Shown: positions 36,001 to 46,457, counted from the first letter of the stretch. The stretch: DNA of 64,000 bases from Raphanus sativus (GCF_000801105.2 NC_079514.1:16842293-16906292); one strand, 5' to 3'. Translations and numbers: made by a program. Notes: generated from the sequence alone by a model not told the origin.

Positions 36001-36094
36001 TTCTTGTATTAAAAGTAATAATATTATTGGTTACCTTTTCTAGTCTAGGAAGTGTTTGTGTGTTTATGTTTCCATTTCAAGGGGGTTATATATA
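36001..36094 (-). promoter_or_regulatory. DOG1 core promoter with TATA box
   Basis: Read in the gene's direction, TATATATAA (36094-36086) lies about 86 bp before the ATG, followed by a short AC-rich leader. The TATA box overlaps one copy of the GTTATATA target duplication of the neighbouring hAT element. Confidence 0.6.
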
Positions 36095-36794
36095 GGGATG
36101 TCAAAATGGGTTACAACTCATGAGTTAGCTCAGCTCAGCTCATTTTTTTCATGAGTATGATCACTATATTTTAGGTTCATTTAATAAATGAGTTTAATGA
36201 TCGAGCTTAAAAAAGATCACGAGTTATATGAACGATCGTTAATGAACATGAGCTGAGCTTCATTTCTTATGGAAAAAGATAAATTTTATATTTATCATAT
36301 TTATCTTTAAAACTAAAATATAAAATATACATAAGTAATATAAAAGTAAAATTTTAAAAGTTATCTATTCTTTTTCCGAAGAAAGAAAAAAGAGACTATC
36401 CTGTTTAGAAATTATCAAAATCTTCTATATAAACCCACGTTAACCATATCATCTATCTCACAAATTTCATTGATCTCAAATTTGACATACGTCTCCTCTC
36501 ACTCTGCTTATCGTAACTCAGAACTCACGGTAAGTTATTTATGATTAATAGTTTTATTAAATTTTGAATAATACTATAGAAGTAATTTTATCGATGTTTA
36601 ATTTAATATAGTTATAATTATTTTGTGTTAGATCACGAGTTAGCTCATTTAACTCATGATCTAGATGATCCGAATACGAGTTTACATATTGAAGCTCATA
36701 TAATAAATGAGCTGATCTGAGCTAACTCATGAAAGAGCCGAACTTACTATGAGCTAAGCTGAACTGAGCGAGTTAGCTCATTTTGACACCCCTA
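36093..36794. mobile_element. Non-autonomous hAT element in the DOG1 promoter
   Basis: 702 bp. Ends TAGGGATGTCAAAATGGG and, reverse-complemented, TAGGGGTGTCAAAATGAG, the classic hAT terminus. An exact 8-bp target duplication GTTATATA (36085-36092 and 36795-36802). GAGCTGAGCT/AGCTCA-rich subterminal palindromes on both sides; no transposase. Confidence 0.9.
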
Positions 36795-36802
36795 GTTATA
36801 TA

Positions 36803-37405
36803 TATAGTATAACGTTAATTCTTGAAGATAATGCAACAGTGTCATTTATTTTGTCATTAAACGCATTGTATAAATTAAAATAATATTAATGGGTACAATT
36901 TCGAATCCGGTAACTAATTTACACTAAATCAGAAAACTATTAAAAAGTTGAAAGTGTGATATAGTTCGAGCAGAGAAATATGTAACCAGAACCGGATAAT
37001 TTTTAAAAAATATTCAAACTACAAAATATTAATGTTAATATATCTTATACACATATTTACAAAAAGGTTAATAATACACATTTTGTTAACGAGTAGTGGA
37101 AGTTGGAAGTACTAATGTTGCCCCCTTTAATTTTTTTTATGCAACTGGGAGATACTTGCTTTTCTTGAAAAAAATGCATGCATTACGTGTAGGACTAACA
37201 GAGAATGCAACTTATCGCTCCCAGAAACTAATTTGCCATTATTTTGATTAAACTTGCCTCTGTATATTCCTCTTCATTATCGGGAAAAATGAAACGTGAA
37301 AACCCTTCAAGAATAACTAATTTGCCATTATTTTGATTAAACTTGCCTTTGTATATTCTTCTTCATTAATATTGGGAAAAATGAAAAGTAAAAACCCTTT
37401 CATCT
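36803..37405 (-). promoter_or_regulatory. Distal DOG1 upstream region with RY and ACGT motifs
   Basis: An RY element CATGCAT (37177-37183), the binding site type of B3 factors ABI3/FUS3/LEC2, is followed at once by ACGTGT (37185-37190), an ACGT core of the bZIP type. Both are seed-gene elements. They are now about 1.17 kb from the DOG1 ATG because of the 702-bp hAT. An 89-bp-period tandem duplication covers about 37226-37400. Confidence 0.45.
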
Positions 37406-37779
37406 AAGTAACGGAAGCAAAAAGAAAGTCTTAATTAGAGAGAGACAAGGGGAAAGAGAGAGAGAGAAAAAATCGTTTAGTGTTTCCGGCCGGTGAGGTG
37501 GGCTTCTACAGCCACCGCCGGTCCGGCTTTAAGTGTTTCTTTCTTGTTTTTCTCTTCTTTTTCGTGCATATATGCCTAAAATATTTTCGTTTTATCTTTT
37601 GATCCTGATCTGTTTGTTCGGGTTTTGTTTCCGGGATGATGAGGCTCACAAAACTCAGCCGTCGCCAAAGGCGGACCCACAGCTATAAATGGGGTTGCAG
37701 CTGACACACCTTAAAACTATAAAAGTGTTGTTTGTTACGTTGTGGTAACTTAAATTCGATAGCTCTGGTGGTGAATTTG

Positions 37780-38637
37780 TGATAGAACCAAAATCGAGCA
37801 CCGTCCTTTTTGGTTCATGGACATGGCCCATGATGGTGATCATATCGACCAGCTTGATCCAACCGAGATTTTTCCATCAGATCGTGACACTACTTTGGAG
37901 CTAGATGAGCTGAGTGAGATAAGTGACACTACTATGGAGCTGGATGAGCTAAGTGACATTAACTTGGAGCTGAATGAGCTAAGTGACATTGAAGAAGGAG
38001 CTGGTTTAGCTGCTGGGCGAAATGAGCATTTTTCGGCCCACCGAAAAATTCATAACAAATTCAATTTGGGTCCGTTTTACACCAAATTCGACCAGGCCTT
38101 TCCTGATGGTCTCCTGCCCATTTGCATCAAGAAATATCAAGAAAATGAGTCAAAGTCGTGGCCAACATTGATTTCTTCAAAGACTAGTCAAAATTCAACT
38201 TCTCGGTTCTACAAAAGTCTTTAGTCTTAGTCTTTGTTTGTGTTTTCTATGCTTCTAGTTTTCCACAATTATTTAAGTCTTTCTTTGACTCATTCTACTA
38301 TAAATATGTAGTCACTTTCATGAATAAAAGCAGATCAATTTGGTTGTTTATTTTTGTTCTTCTTCTCTGAGTGAGAGAGAGTTCTTTAGCTAGTTCATCG
38401 GTTTGAACCGGCTTGTTGATTTGGTGGTCAGCCAATCATCTTTGTGTGTTATTTGGTGGTTAGCCAACGCACTACACCCGTTCTTTGGTGGTTAGCCTTA
38501 GATCATTGGTATATCAAGAGTCATTCCGCACCTCTTGACGATCCATTCATTCCATCCCAGTTCCATAAGTGCCTTCGCCTTCTCGGTTCATATCCAACAT
38601 CCGGCCAAAGCCATCCTTCCCGATTTTGGGTCTATCA
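37780..38637 (+). repeat. 5' LTR of the Gag-only element
   Basis: TGATAGAACC...GGGTCTATCA. It contains a TATA-like CTATAAATATG (38299-38309) and AATAAAAG (38324-38331) suitable as core promoter and poly(A) signal. Part of the Gag-like reading frame is also present in this copy (37817-38224) without its N-terminal half. Confidence 0.9.
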
Positions 38638-39110
38638 TTTGGTATCAGAGCCACTTTGGCTGGTTTGTTTTCTATCTTCTTTTCACCTTCTCATCTCTTC
38701 ATCATTTTCTTTTCTTATTTATTTTTGGATTCGGGCTGTTCCTTTACTCCCTTGTGATCGCCATTTAAAAAAAAAAAATCGAAAAAAAAAGAAAAAAAAA
38801 AGTAAAAAGTTTTTGGCTTGAATCACTACTGAAGAGAAATCCAGGGGGAGTGGTGGAAGAGAAAGCCTGCTGGCCGAGGAGAAATCCGGCCTTAGGACAG
38901 TTAAGGCGGATCCATACAAAAATCTCTTCATCTTTCATTATCTTTTCTTTTACCCATAAAAGGTTGTTTTGGTTTTTGATTGCTGATTTTGACTGCCTAT
39001 CATCCTTTGAACCAGTGGAAAGAACTCTGAGTGACCACCTAAAAATCGTGAGCTAAACACTTTGAGAGTGTGAGGATTTTTATGTGCTAACGTTTGTTAA
39101 GTGTTTCAGG

Positions 39111-40319
39111 ATGTTTGGACTTCTCAAGAAATCAAAACCACTACAAAATGATATCTTCTTTCCTTTTAAAACTGTTTCGGAAAAAGAGCAATTAATTTTT
39201 AGAAATAAGAAACAGTTTGCTGCTAATAGGTTTGATTTTGTGCAGAAAAGGAAGAGACAAAACAGGTCTGATGATGAGAAGTGGGTCAGAAGTGGTGATC
39301 GTCCCTTCACCAAAACCAAGAGAAGCAGCCGTGATGTGTTTGATCAGAATGAGATTCAGACTTATGCCAGTTTGGAGAAGATGTTGCATAAAGCTATTCA
39401 TGCTGTCCGGCAACTCAAAAGGAAGGAAAACACCAACACTTCTTCAGCACCAAAACAACAATGTAAGTTTTCTTATCTTTCAAATTCTGATTTGAAAACT
39501 AATGAGATTTCTTTTGATAAAAGCAAAGCTGTGAAACCCACAAGCAAAGCTCATTCTACCAGGTGCTTTAAATGCCATCGGGTCGGTCATTATGCCAACA
39601 AGTGCCAAAAACAGAAATTGTTGGTGACTTTGGAGAAAGTTGAAACCGAGCCAGAAAAGGAAGATCTTTTGCCAATTTTCGATGACTATGAACATGAACC
39701 GAAGGAAGGGTCAGATGGAGAGCAAAACCGTGGTCATCAAGAAGGATCTTCTTCCATTCACAAACCGGACCGAACTCAAGGTGAGCCACGTTCTGATTAT
39801 GGTTCTTTTGCTTATAATCCTTTTCCTTTTAATGTTTCAGATTTGAGGACAAATCTTTTTGAAGAGGGAGAGTATGATAGAACCAAAATCGAGCACCGTC
39901 CTTTTTGGTTCATGGACATGGCCCATGATGGTGATCATATCGACCAGCTTGATCCAACCGAGATTTTTCCATCAGATCGTGACACTACTTTGGAGCTAGA
40001 TGAGCTGAGTGAGATAAGTGACACTACTATGGAGCTGGATGAGCTAAGTGACATTAACTTGGAGCTGAATGAGCTAAGTGACATTGAAGAAGGAGCTGGT
40101 TTAGCTGCTGGGCGAAATGAGCATTTTTCGGCCCACCGAAAAATTCATAACAAATTCAATTTGGGTCCGTTTTACACCAAATTCGACCAGGCCTTTCCTG
40201 ATGGTCTCCTGCCCATTTGCATCAAGAAATATCAAGAAAATGAGTCAAAGTCGTGGCCAACATTGATTTCTTCAAAGACTAGTCAAAATTCAACTTCTCG
40301 GTTCTACAAAAGTCTTTAG
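39111..40319 (+). CDS. Zinc-knuckle Gag-like protein of the LTR element
   Basis: About 402 residues from the ATG at 39111. An in-frame ATG occurs at 39084, but 39111 directly follows a splice-acceptor-like TTTCAG, so an upstream intron in the genomic RNA is possible. The N-terminal third is Lys/Arg-rich. A CCHC zinc knuckle CFKCHRVGHYANKC lies near residue 155. Then come acidic Glu/Asp-rich stretches and short repeats (LELDELSEISDTT, MELDELSDIN). The frame passes through the polypurine tract and stops inside the 3' LTR, so about the last 150 residues are LTR-encoded. No capsid or enzyme domain is recognised. It belongs to the mobile element, not the host. Confidence 0.75.
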   Translation: MFGLLKKSKPLQNDIFFPFKTVSEKEQLIFRNKKQFAANRFDFVQKRKRQNRSDDEKWVRSGDRPFTKTKRSSRDVFDQNEIQTYASLEKMLHKAIHAVRQLKRKENTNTSSAPKQQCKFSYLSNSDLKTNEISFDKSKAVKPTSKAHSTRCFKCHRVGHYANKCQKQKLLVTLEKVETEPEKEDLLPIFDDYEHEPKEGSDGEQNRGHQEGSSSIHKPDRTQGEPRSDYGSFAYNPFPFNVSDLRTNLFEEGEYDRTKIEHRPFWFMDMAHDGDHIDQLDPTEIFPSDRDTTLELDELSEISDTTMELDELSDINLELNELSDIEEGAGLAAGRNEHFSAHRKIHNKFNLGPFYTKFDQAFPDGLLPICIKKYQENESKSWPTLISSKTSQNSTSRFYKSL

Positions 40320-40732
40320 TCTTAGTCTTTGTTTGTGTTTTCTATGCTTCTAGTTTTCCACAATTATTTAAGTCTTTCTTTGACTCATTCTACTATAAAT
40401 ATGTAGTCACTTTCATGAATAAAAGCAGATCAATTTGGTTGTTTATTTTTGTTCTTCTTCTCTGAGTGAGAGAGAGTTCTTTAGCTAGTTCATCGGTTTG
40501 AACCGGCTTGTTGATTTGGTGGTCAGCCAATCATCTTTGTGTGTTATTTGGTGGTTAGCCAACGCACTACACCCGTTCTTTGGTGGTTAGCCTTAGATCA
40601 TTGGTATATCAAGAGTCATTCCGCACCTCTTGACGATCCATTCATTCCATCCAAGTTCCAGAAGTGCCTTCGCCTTCTCGGTTCATATCCAACATCCGGC
40701 CAAAGCCATCCTTCCCGATTTTGGGTCTATCA
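39875..40732 (+). repeat. 3' LTR of the Gag-only element
   Basis: Nearly identical to the 5' LTR. It starts TGATAGAACC right after the polypurine tract and ends CTATCA before the ATTTG duplication. Confidence 0.9.
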
Positions 40733-41520
40733 ATTTGCTTCTAGTGACACACCTTAACCAGGGTTCGAATGAGCATATAGCCTTTTTTTTACTTTATTTT
40801 CGTCTAGATTTAAAACCCATTTAGTTTTGACCCAGGTTTAAAATCATTCTGGGTCCGCCACTGGCCGTCGCCGGCTTTAGATTTCGGGGGGTGAAGGCTT
40901 CCTCAGCCGAGCCTCGTCGACTATCAGAAAAGTTCTTTGGGTTTGATGATGACCGAGGAAGGTCATCGTTTTTTGGTTCCTCTCGGTGAGGCGTTCGTAT
41001 TTTCGGCGGCTGGTTTCATTTCTACGGCGGATGTGGTCTCCGGTGATGAGGCTATGGTGGCGAAGATACAAGAGAAGGGAGTGATTCCAAATCGCAAGCG
41101 GTGGTATGATAAGATCTGGATGAGATCTCGGGACAGGCTCAATGATTCTCTCTGGTGGAATAGATTTGGCGGCGATATTGGGCGCGGTGGTTTATCGACG
41201 GCGACTTCCGGCGAAACACGTCTCGTTTCGTTGTTCTCCGGTGAAAATCTCGGCCATTGGATCACGAAGGATGGATTGATGACGCGTGTCTTGTGTGCTT
41301 GCTGGATGACGCACGTGGACGGTCTTGAGTTACGAAAAGACGTATGGAGGTGGAAACGGTGGGTTTGTGTTTAGTTTGGGCTTGAGACCCGTTTCAGGTG
41401 TCCTTTATGTCGGGCTAAAGTTTGGATGTAAGTGGACCGTCTGGCCTTTAGGTTTCGGTTGGGCTTGGCCATTATGGACCTTGACCCCTTAATAAAATTT
41501 ATCTTTAGATGGAAAAAAAA

Positions 41521-41759
41521 GTAACGGAAGCCAACAGACGCACTTCAAAACAAGGATATACAAATTAATATTGCCCCGGAAACAACAAAGAAAACAAGAT
41601 TATTCATACATATATTCAGGATAAAATGAAAAGTAAAAACCCTTTCATCTAAGTAACGGAAGCTAACAGACGCACTCCAAAACAAGGATATACAAATTAA
41701 TATTGCCCCGGAAACAACAAAGAAAACAAGATTATTCATACATATATTCAGGATAAAAT
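41521..41759. repeat. Tandem duplication, 132-bp period
   Basis: Units at 41521-41652 and 41653-41759 with few substitutions. The same flanking sequence (GAAAAGTAAAAACCCTTTCATC) precedes both the second unit and, on the far side of retroposon A, the left target duplication, so the duplication existed before retroposon A inserted into its first copy. Confidence 0.8.
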
Positions 41760-41781
41760 TATGTTATGGTTCGTTTACGTC

Positions 41782-41821
41782 TAAATTTAATACTTTTTTT
41801 GAACCTTTAAATTTAATACTT
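41782..41821 (-). repeat. Retroposition footprint with 14-bp direct repeats
   Basis: TAAATTTAATACTT at 41782-41795 and 41808-41821. The insert on the minus strand reads AAGGTTCAAAAA. Confidence 0.55.
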
Positions 41822-42213
41822 ACGCCAGAAGAAAGCATGAATTAGTTCAGGGATCAGAAATTCAGAATGGTATCGAATATTCCAAGTGGCAACTTTGCCT
41901 CTTCAAAGAGGAAATAAAGTTTTAGGAGATATTTATCTTTATAATTTAAATAAATTCTGCAATATTCACTAATAATGCTCTTATAAAATACTATAATTAC
42001 ATTTTTCAGCATAACTGCTTATGTAATAATTTTTGTTCTATAGTTCTATATGATTAAAACTGTAATTTCGATATAGTTTAACGAAAATTTTAGTCGACAA
42101 AAAAAAACTATTCATAATAGATCAGATTTTTTCGATAAAAAGAAATCAGATTGCACAAAATTTCAAATTATGTATTTCTGAAAATATCTATCTTGTAGGT
42201 GACTTTGTAATCA

Positions 42214-42704
42214 GTTATTTTCAAGTTTTATTCATGAAGAGGACTTATTTCCAACATATTCTACACCTCTTTTATTAATTGTTATCTTGTATGTGACTTT
42301 ATGGCTGTAACTGGTACACTTTTAAAAGAATTAATGGAATTATTAGGAGTGAAATAACATGAATGGAATGTAGGAGAAAAAATAGAATGATTTCATTCCA
42401 TTTATTTCTTAACAAAATTGTTATGGAATGTTTTGTTTTGTATTTTGTTTAGTTTTATGTAGAATTGATGGAATGCCTATTCCACTCCATTCATATCAAA
42501 TGATAAATGTTTTTTATGGAATTAATGGAATTGATCATTCCACACTATTCTATTCCAAAAATGGTTAATCCAGTTGCAGTCTATATATAATCAGTTTTAA
42601 AAATTTTGTTTTATTTTTTTCGTTTTTTTCGAACCTGGGATTTTTCAAAGAGGTGAGTATGTTGGGAATAAGTCCTCTTCTTGAAGAAAACTCTTGAAAA
42701 TAAC
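42214..42704. repeat. Inverted repeat (fold-back), arms of about 58 bp
   Basis: 42214-42273 and 42647-42704 are inverted copies with some mismatches (shared core AAGAGGACTTATT...CCAACAT). The 370 bp between carry several TGGAAT/ATTCCA inverted motifs. Possibly a DNA transposon; no target duplication was identified. Confidence 0.5.
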
Positions 42705-42755
42705 TTACAAATTTTATTATAATTTTTTTTTTGGTAAAAATAACTTACAAATTTT
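42697..42755 (-). repeat. Retroposition footprint with 19-bp direct repeats
   Basis: AAAATAACTTACAAATTTT at 42697-42715 and 42737-42755 flanks 21 bp containing ten T; on the minus strand the insert starts ACC followed by the A run. Confidence 0.55.
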
Positions 42756-43986
42756 TACAGGATAACATAGTTTAATTTGTCTTTTAATACAACAAGTGGG
42801 TCAGAAACTCTTATGATGCCCAATTAATAACATAGAGTGAAAAAACTATTCAAAAGCATCAAATGAAAAAGGCATACGATAAAATGGGAACTTGGGAGTT
42901 GAGAGAGGGTTATGAGTTTCTAATTACAAAAATCGAAGGTTACAAAAAAAAAATAATGGAAAACCAAAGATTAATAAATTATTCTCTTTTCCCAAAACAG
43001 AAAAATCTTTTTCAGCGATATAATTGGTTATACTTTTATATGTAGCGTCGAATCTAGACATGAATGCGAAATATTGACACGTTTGAGGTTTGACACGTCT
43101 CCGCGTTTCTCTTTCTCGTGTGATGTGCTTAAAACAAGAGTACGTGACGCCTGTCGTTTTCTATCTGTGACTATGGCTGTACTGTACCCTGTAGACTCAG
43201 GGTTAGGAAATTCTTGGACAAAGGACTTTCATTTTTCTTCTTCACCGTATGTCGAAACGTTTCATGCGTCATTTGCTCTGATTTTAACCATCCACGTGCG
43301 ATAACATATAAGTAGATCTGGACAGGGATAAAATATTCGGGTTCAAAAGAACTTTTGATTTGCTTACATATTACAGATATCTAATTTTCAATTTATTTTA
43401 TTTCGAAAAAACACGGATATTCAGATAAATAGATAGTTATTTGAGAATATTTGTGAATACTACATATACCTCATATGTTTTAATTAATATAAATAATCTT
43501 AAAAATTCGATACAAAATCTTTTTATAAATATTTTTTACATGACACAAAATAAAATAAAAAATAGTGAATCTACAATTTTTTTAAAAAAATAAACTTAAT
43601 TAACAATTATAGTAACATAAAACTTAAAAAATTATAATTGTATAAATGTTTTCTTTTCTTTTAATATAATACTTTTATATAAATAATAATGTGAATGAAT
43701 TTGTCAAATTATATGTTACAATAATAATTATATATTTTATATATTTAGGACTTTAAGTATAATCATATATTTTATACATTTAAAACTTATATAATCAAGA
43801 TACATATATTTATATATTACCGGATCAGAGCATATATTTATTTTCTAAAATTTTAATATTTATGATTTGTTTCGATGTTAATGTATATTAATTAATATTT
43901 GTTTTGCTTTAATAGTTTACTGATATCTATAATTTTCAGATCGAATAGAAATGAATAACGAAGCGAATCAGATTTAACGGATAAAA
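42756..43986. other. Intergenic DNA without a supported gene
   Basis: Short open frames at 42863-43045 and 43074-43304 have no recognisable domain or conserved structure. The rest is AT-rich. Confidence 0.4.
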
Positions 43987-44809
43987 CTAGATTTTGATCC
44001 GCGCTTTAAAAGCGCGGGTATATATTTGTTTTAGAAAGATTGATAGAATTTTTGATTTCTATTAGAAAATAAATAATTTTAAAGTTTTTTATTTGTATAT
44101 CAAAAAGTTGTTCTATTATGATACTTGATTTTCAAACAGTGTTTTCATATCTGATCCAGAATTATGATTGAACCGATATATACAATAACTTGTGTATAAT
44201 TAGATTCGATTTAATAAAAAAAAATTGTGATTAAAAATCTTATAATACCTGATATAAATCCAAAACCTGCTATTAACCTATGATCCGCTGAAAAAAATAT
44301 TTTTGAAATTATTATAAAATAAATCATAATTTATAATATTATATAAAATTGAATTTTTTTATTCTTTAGACTTTAATGAAATTTGTATCGTCACTTGAAG
44401 AAAATGAAACAATGGTAATAGAAAATATTTTTAGTGATATAAAAATATTATTTTCTTTTTTTATTACTAATAAGCTATGATAAGTTTGTATTATTATTTA
44501 TTTTTAGAATTTGAAAAGTTGGATGTATAAAATTGATTAAGGATCCCACGAGAATTTTTTTTATCAAGAGTTGTTTAAATATTTATTTGATACAATTGAT
44601 TAGAACAAAGAGAACATGACTTAAATGGAATTATATTAAATACTCCTTAAATGTAGTAATTAGTTAGCAAAATAGGTAATTATGATCGGTTGTAACTAAT
44701 GGTGGGGATTTTTTTTTAAAAAAGAAAAAATTGCAGTGGTATTCCTTGGTAAATAACTTAAAAATCTATGGGCATAATCTTAATAGGGATTCTGTTTTAA
44801 TGGTATAGA
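43987..44809 (-). mobile_element. Helitron H6 (non-autonomous)
   Basis: Minus strand: starts TCTATACCATTAAAACAG at 44809 and ends in hairpin CCCGCGCTTTTAAAGCGCGG, ATCAAAAT, CTAG (43990-43987), then T. Directly joined to H7, whose CTAG end is the next base. Confidence 0.75.
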
Positions 44810-45995
44810 CTAGAGTTTGATCCGCCCTTTTAAAGGGCGGGCAAATTTTTTTTCCATCATCCTATGTATTGATCTTCTGCTTTTGTTAAATGTCTAAGAT
44901 TATTATCAATCTTAAAAGTTTGCATTTTGATGATTTTGACCCGTCCTTAAAAGGGCGGAATTGTTTTCGAATGATATAATTTTTTTATTTTTGATTGCGT
45001 ACATGCTTTTAAATTATACACACAAAGTGTTATATTCAGCGTTCTGTAATTCGGTCCGGACCCGCAGTTAAACCGATAACATTGATGATTCTATATGTAA
45101 TCTGGTTGAGCTCTATTTAAAAGTTCTGTTAAACCCACAATTTTGATTGCGTACATACTTTTAAATGTTACACATGAAGTGTTATATTCAGTTTTCTGTA
45201 ACCCGGTCCGGATCCGCAGTTAAACCGATAACATCGATGACTCTATATGTAATATGGTTAAACTCTATTTGAAAGTTCTATTAAACCCACAATTTTGTTG
45301 TAATCTTTTATACATGTAAAATTTATTTTATTATTATATTTTTTGGTTAGCATTATTATACAAATTAACTATAGTCATTCAATCCGTGTTATACTTATAA
45401 ATAAATTAAAAGTTTAAAAAATATTTAATATATATATATTAACGTATGGAATTATTTATTAGTTTATATATCGTACTTTAATATTTGTTTTAATAAGTTG
45501 AAATATGTTGTAAAATTCATGGATTTATTTTATTATGTTTTTTTATAATTTAGAAAATAGTTAATAGATGGATTAAGTTACTTTATATTTATTACTTGAT
45601 GTAGCAATTTAATTATGAATATAAATTATGTATATATAAATACTATAGACTTTTATTTCTTAGTATATAAATAAAAAATGAATTAAAATCGTTTTAACTA
45701 CAGTTAGTTATTAATTATGATTTTTATGATTTAAAAGTAAATATTAAAAAAATGTATTTACATTTTAAATAAAAGATATTAAAAGATATTATTACGATGT
45801 AATCTTAGAAAAAGATACTCAAGAATATCTTTTAGATATTTTTTTTGAAAATATTAAAATATTTTATTATATATGATATGTATTTAATAACAACTAATTT
45901 AGTTGTATGAGAAATAATAGGAAGAAATAAATGTAATGGTCCAACCTAGACTATCTGCAAGTAGATAAAAATTGCTTTTGTTTTAATAGTATTGA
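44810..45995 (-). mobile_element. Helitron H7 (non-autonomous), head-to-tail with H6
   Basis: Minus strand: A|TCAATACTATTAAAAC start at 45995 and hairpin CCCGCCCTTTAAAAGGGCGG, ATCAAACT, CTAG end (44813-44810), immediately followed by the TC of H6. It contains a 152-bp tandem direct repeat (44993-45144 and 45145-45296) and a second hairpin of the same type without CTAG at about 44940-44960. Confidence 0.75.
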
Positions 45996-46457
45996 TATCC
46001 AACCCTATACATAAAAGACCAACTTGTATCTCAGATCCTCCAGAAGATGAGAGAACATCTATTTGTACGCGTATATGATCTTACTAATAAGTTCTCTTAA
46101 GAACCGGTTTGATCTTACTAATAAGTTAAACAAGAATTATACTGATTCCGTATACCTATCCGCAATGAATATTTAAGTAAATGTCGCCGACACTATCATA
46201 CATGAGCGGTGTTGCCACAGAGATCCGGTGATATAGCACCGAAGTGAGACTCTGCATCACATGAAAGATTAAAAATCGACCCTATGAACAAAATGTAAGT
46301 AAATGTCATGCATTCTTTAAGAATATAAATATTATTTGACCAAGTGAGAGAAGTTTTTTGTACAAAATATATGTAACAACAATACATATGTTAATGCTAT
46401 GCTCCTCTTCTTTTTTCCATTGAACAAGCTAATTAAGCAAAACTCATTTGTTGCAGT

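Larger units (their letters stand above)
37780..40732 (+). mobile_element. Complete Gag-only LTR retrotransposon (TR-GAG type)
   Basis: 5' LTR 37780-38637 and 3' LTR 39875-40732, 858 bp each, TG...CA ends, nearly identical (I see two substitutions, near 38560). Target duplication ATTTG (37775-37779 and 40733-40737). The primer-binding site TGGTATCAGAGCCA (38640-38653, initiator Met-tRNA) follows two bases after the 5' LTR; a polypurine tract GAAGAGGGAGAG (39861-39872) precedes the 3' LTR. The internal region is only 1237 bp and lacks protease, reverse transcriptase, RNase H and integrase, so it must be moved by another element. It matches the described plant class of terminal-repeat retrotransposons with a GAG domain. 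The near-identical LTRs imply a recent insertion. Confidence 0.92.
37666..40863. mobile_element. hAT MITE inside retroposon A, itself interrupted
   Basis: Left end CAAAGGCGGACCCACAG, right end reverse-complemented CAGTGGCGGACCCAG. An exact 8-bp target duplication GCCGTCGC (37658-37665 and 40864-40871). Without the LTR element it measures about 240 bp. Related by its ends to the MITE at 46458-46646. Confidence 0.85.
37419..41520 (+). mobile_element. Retroposon A (about 896 bp of own sequence), host of nested insertions
   Basis: A 13-bp target duplication AAGTAACGGAAGC (37406-37418 and 41519-41531) and a terminal A run (41513-41520). Own sequence is 37419-37665 plus 40872-41520, together about 896 bp, almost the same length as retroposon B. 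GC-rich in parts. It contains a 145-codon open frame (40937-41374, MGLMMTEEGHRF...) with no recognised domain. Possibly of the Sadhu type; not proven. Confidence 0.7.

Noticed and set aside
39084..40319. Zinc-knuckle protein as a host nucleic-acid-binding gene
   Set aside because: It is bounded by LTRs, primer site, polypurine tract and target duplication, and its end is encoded in the LTR.
40937..41374. 145-codon frame as a host gene
   Set aside because: It lies wholly inside retroposon A and has no recognised domain.
43074..43304. 76-codon frame in a slightly GC-richer stretch
   Set aside because: No homology recognised, no leader or splice structure, and it is short enough to be chance.
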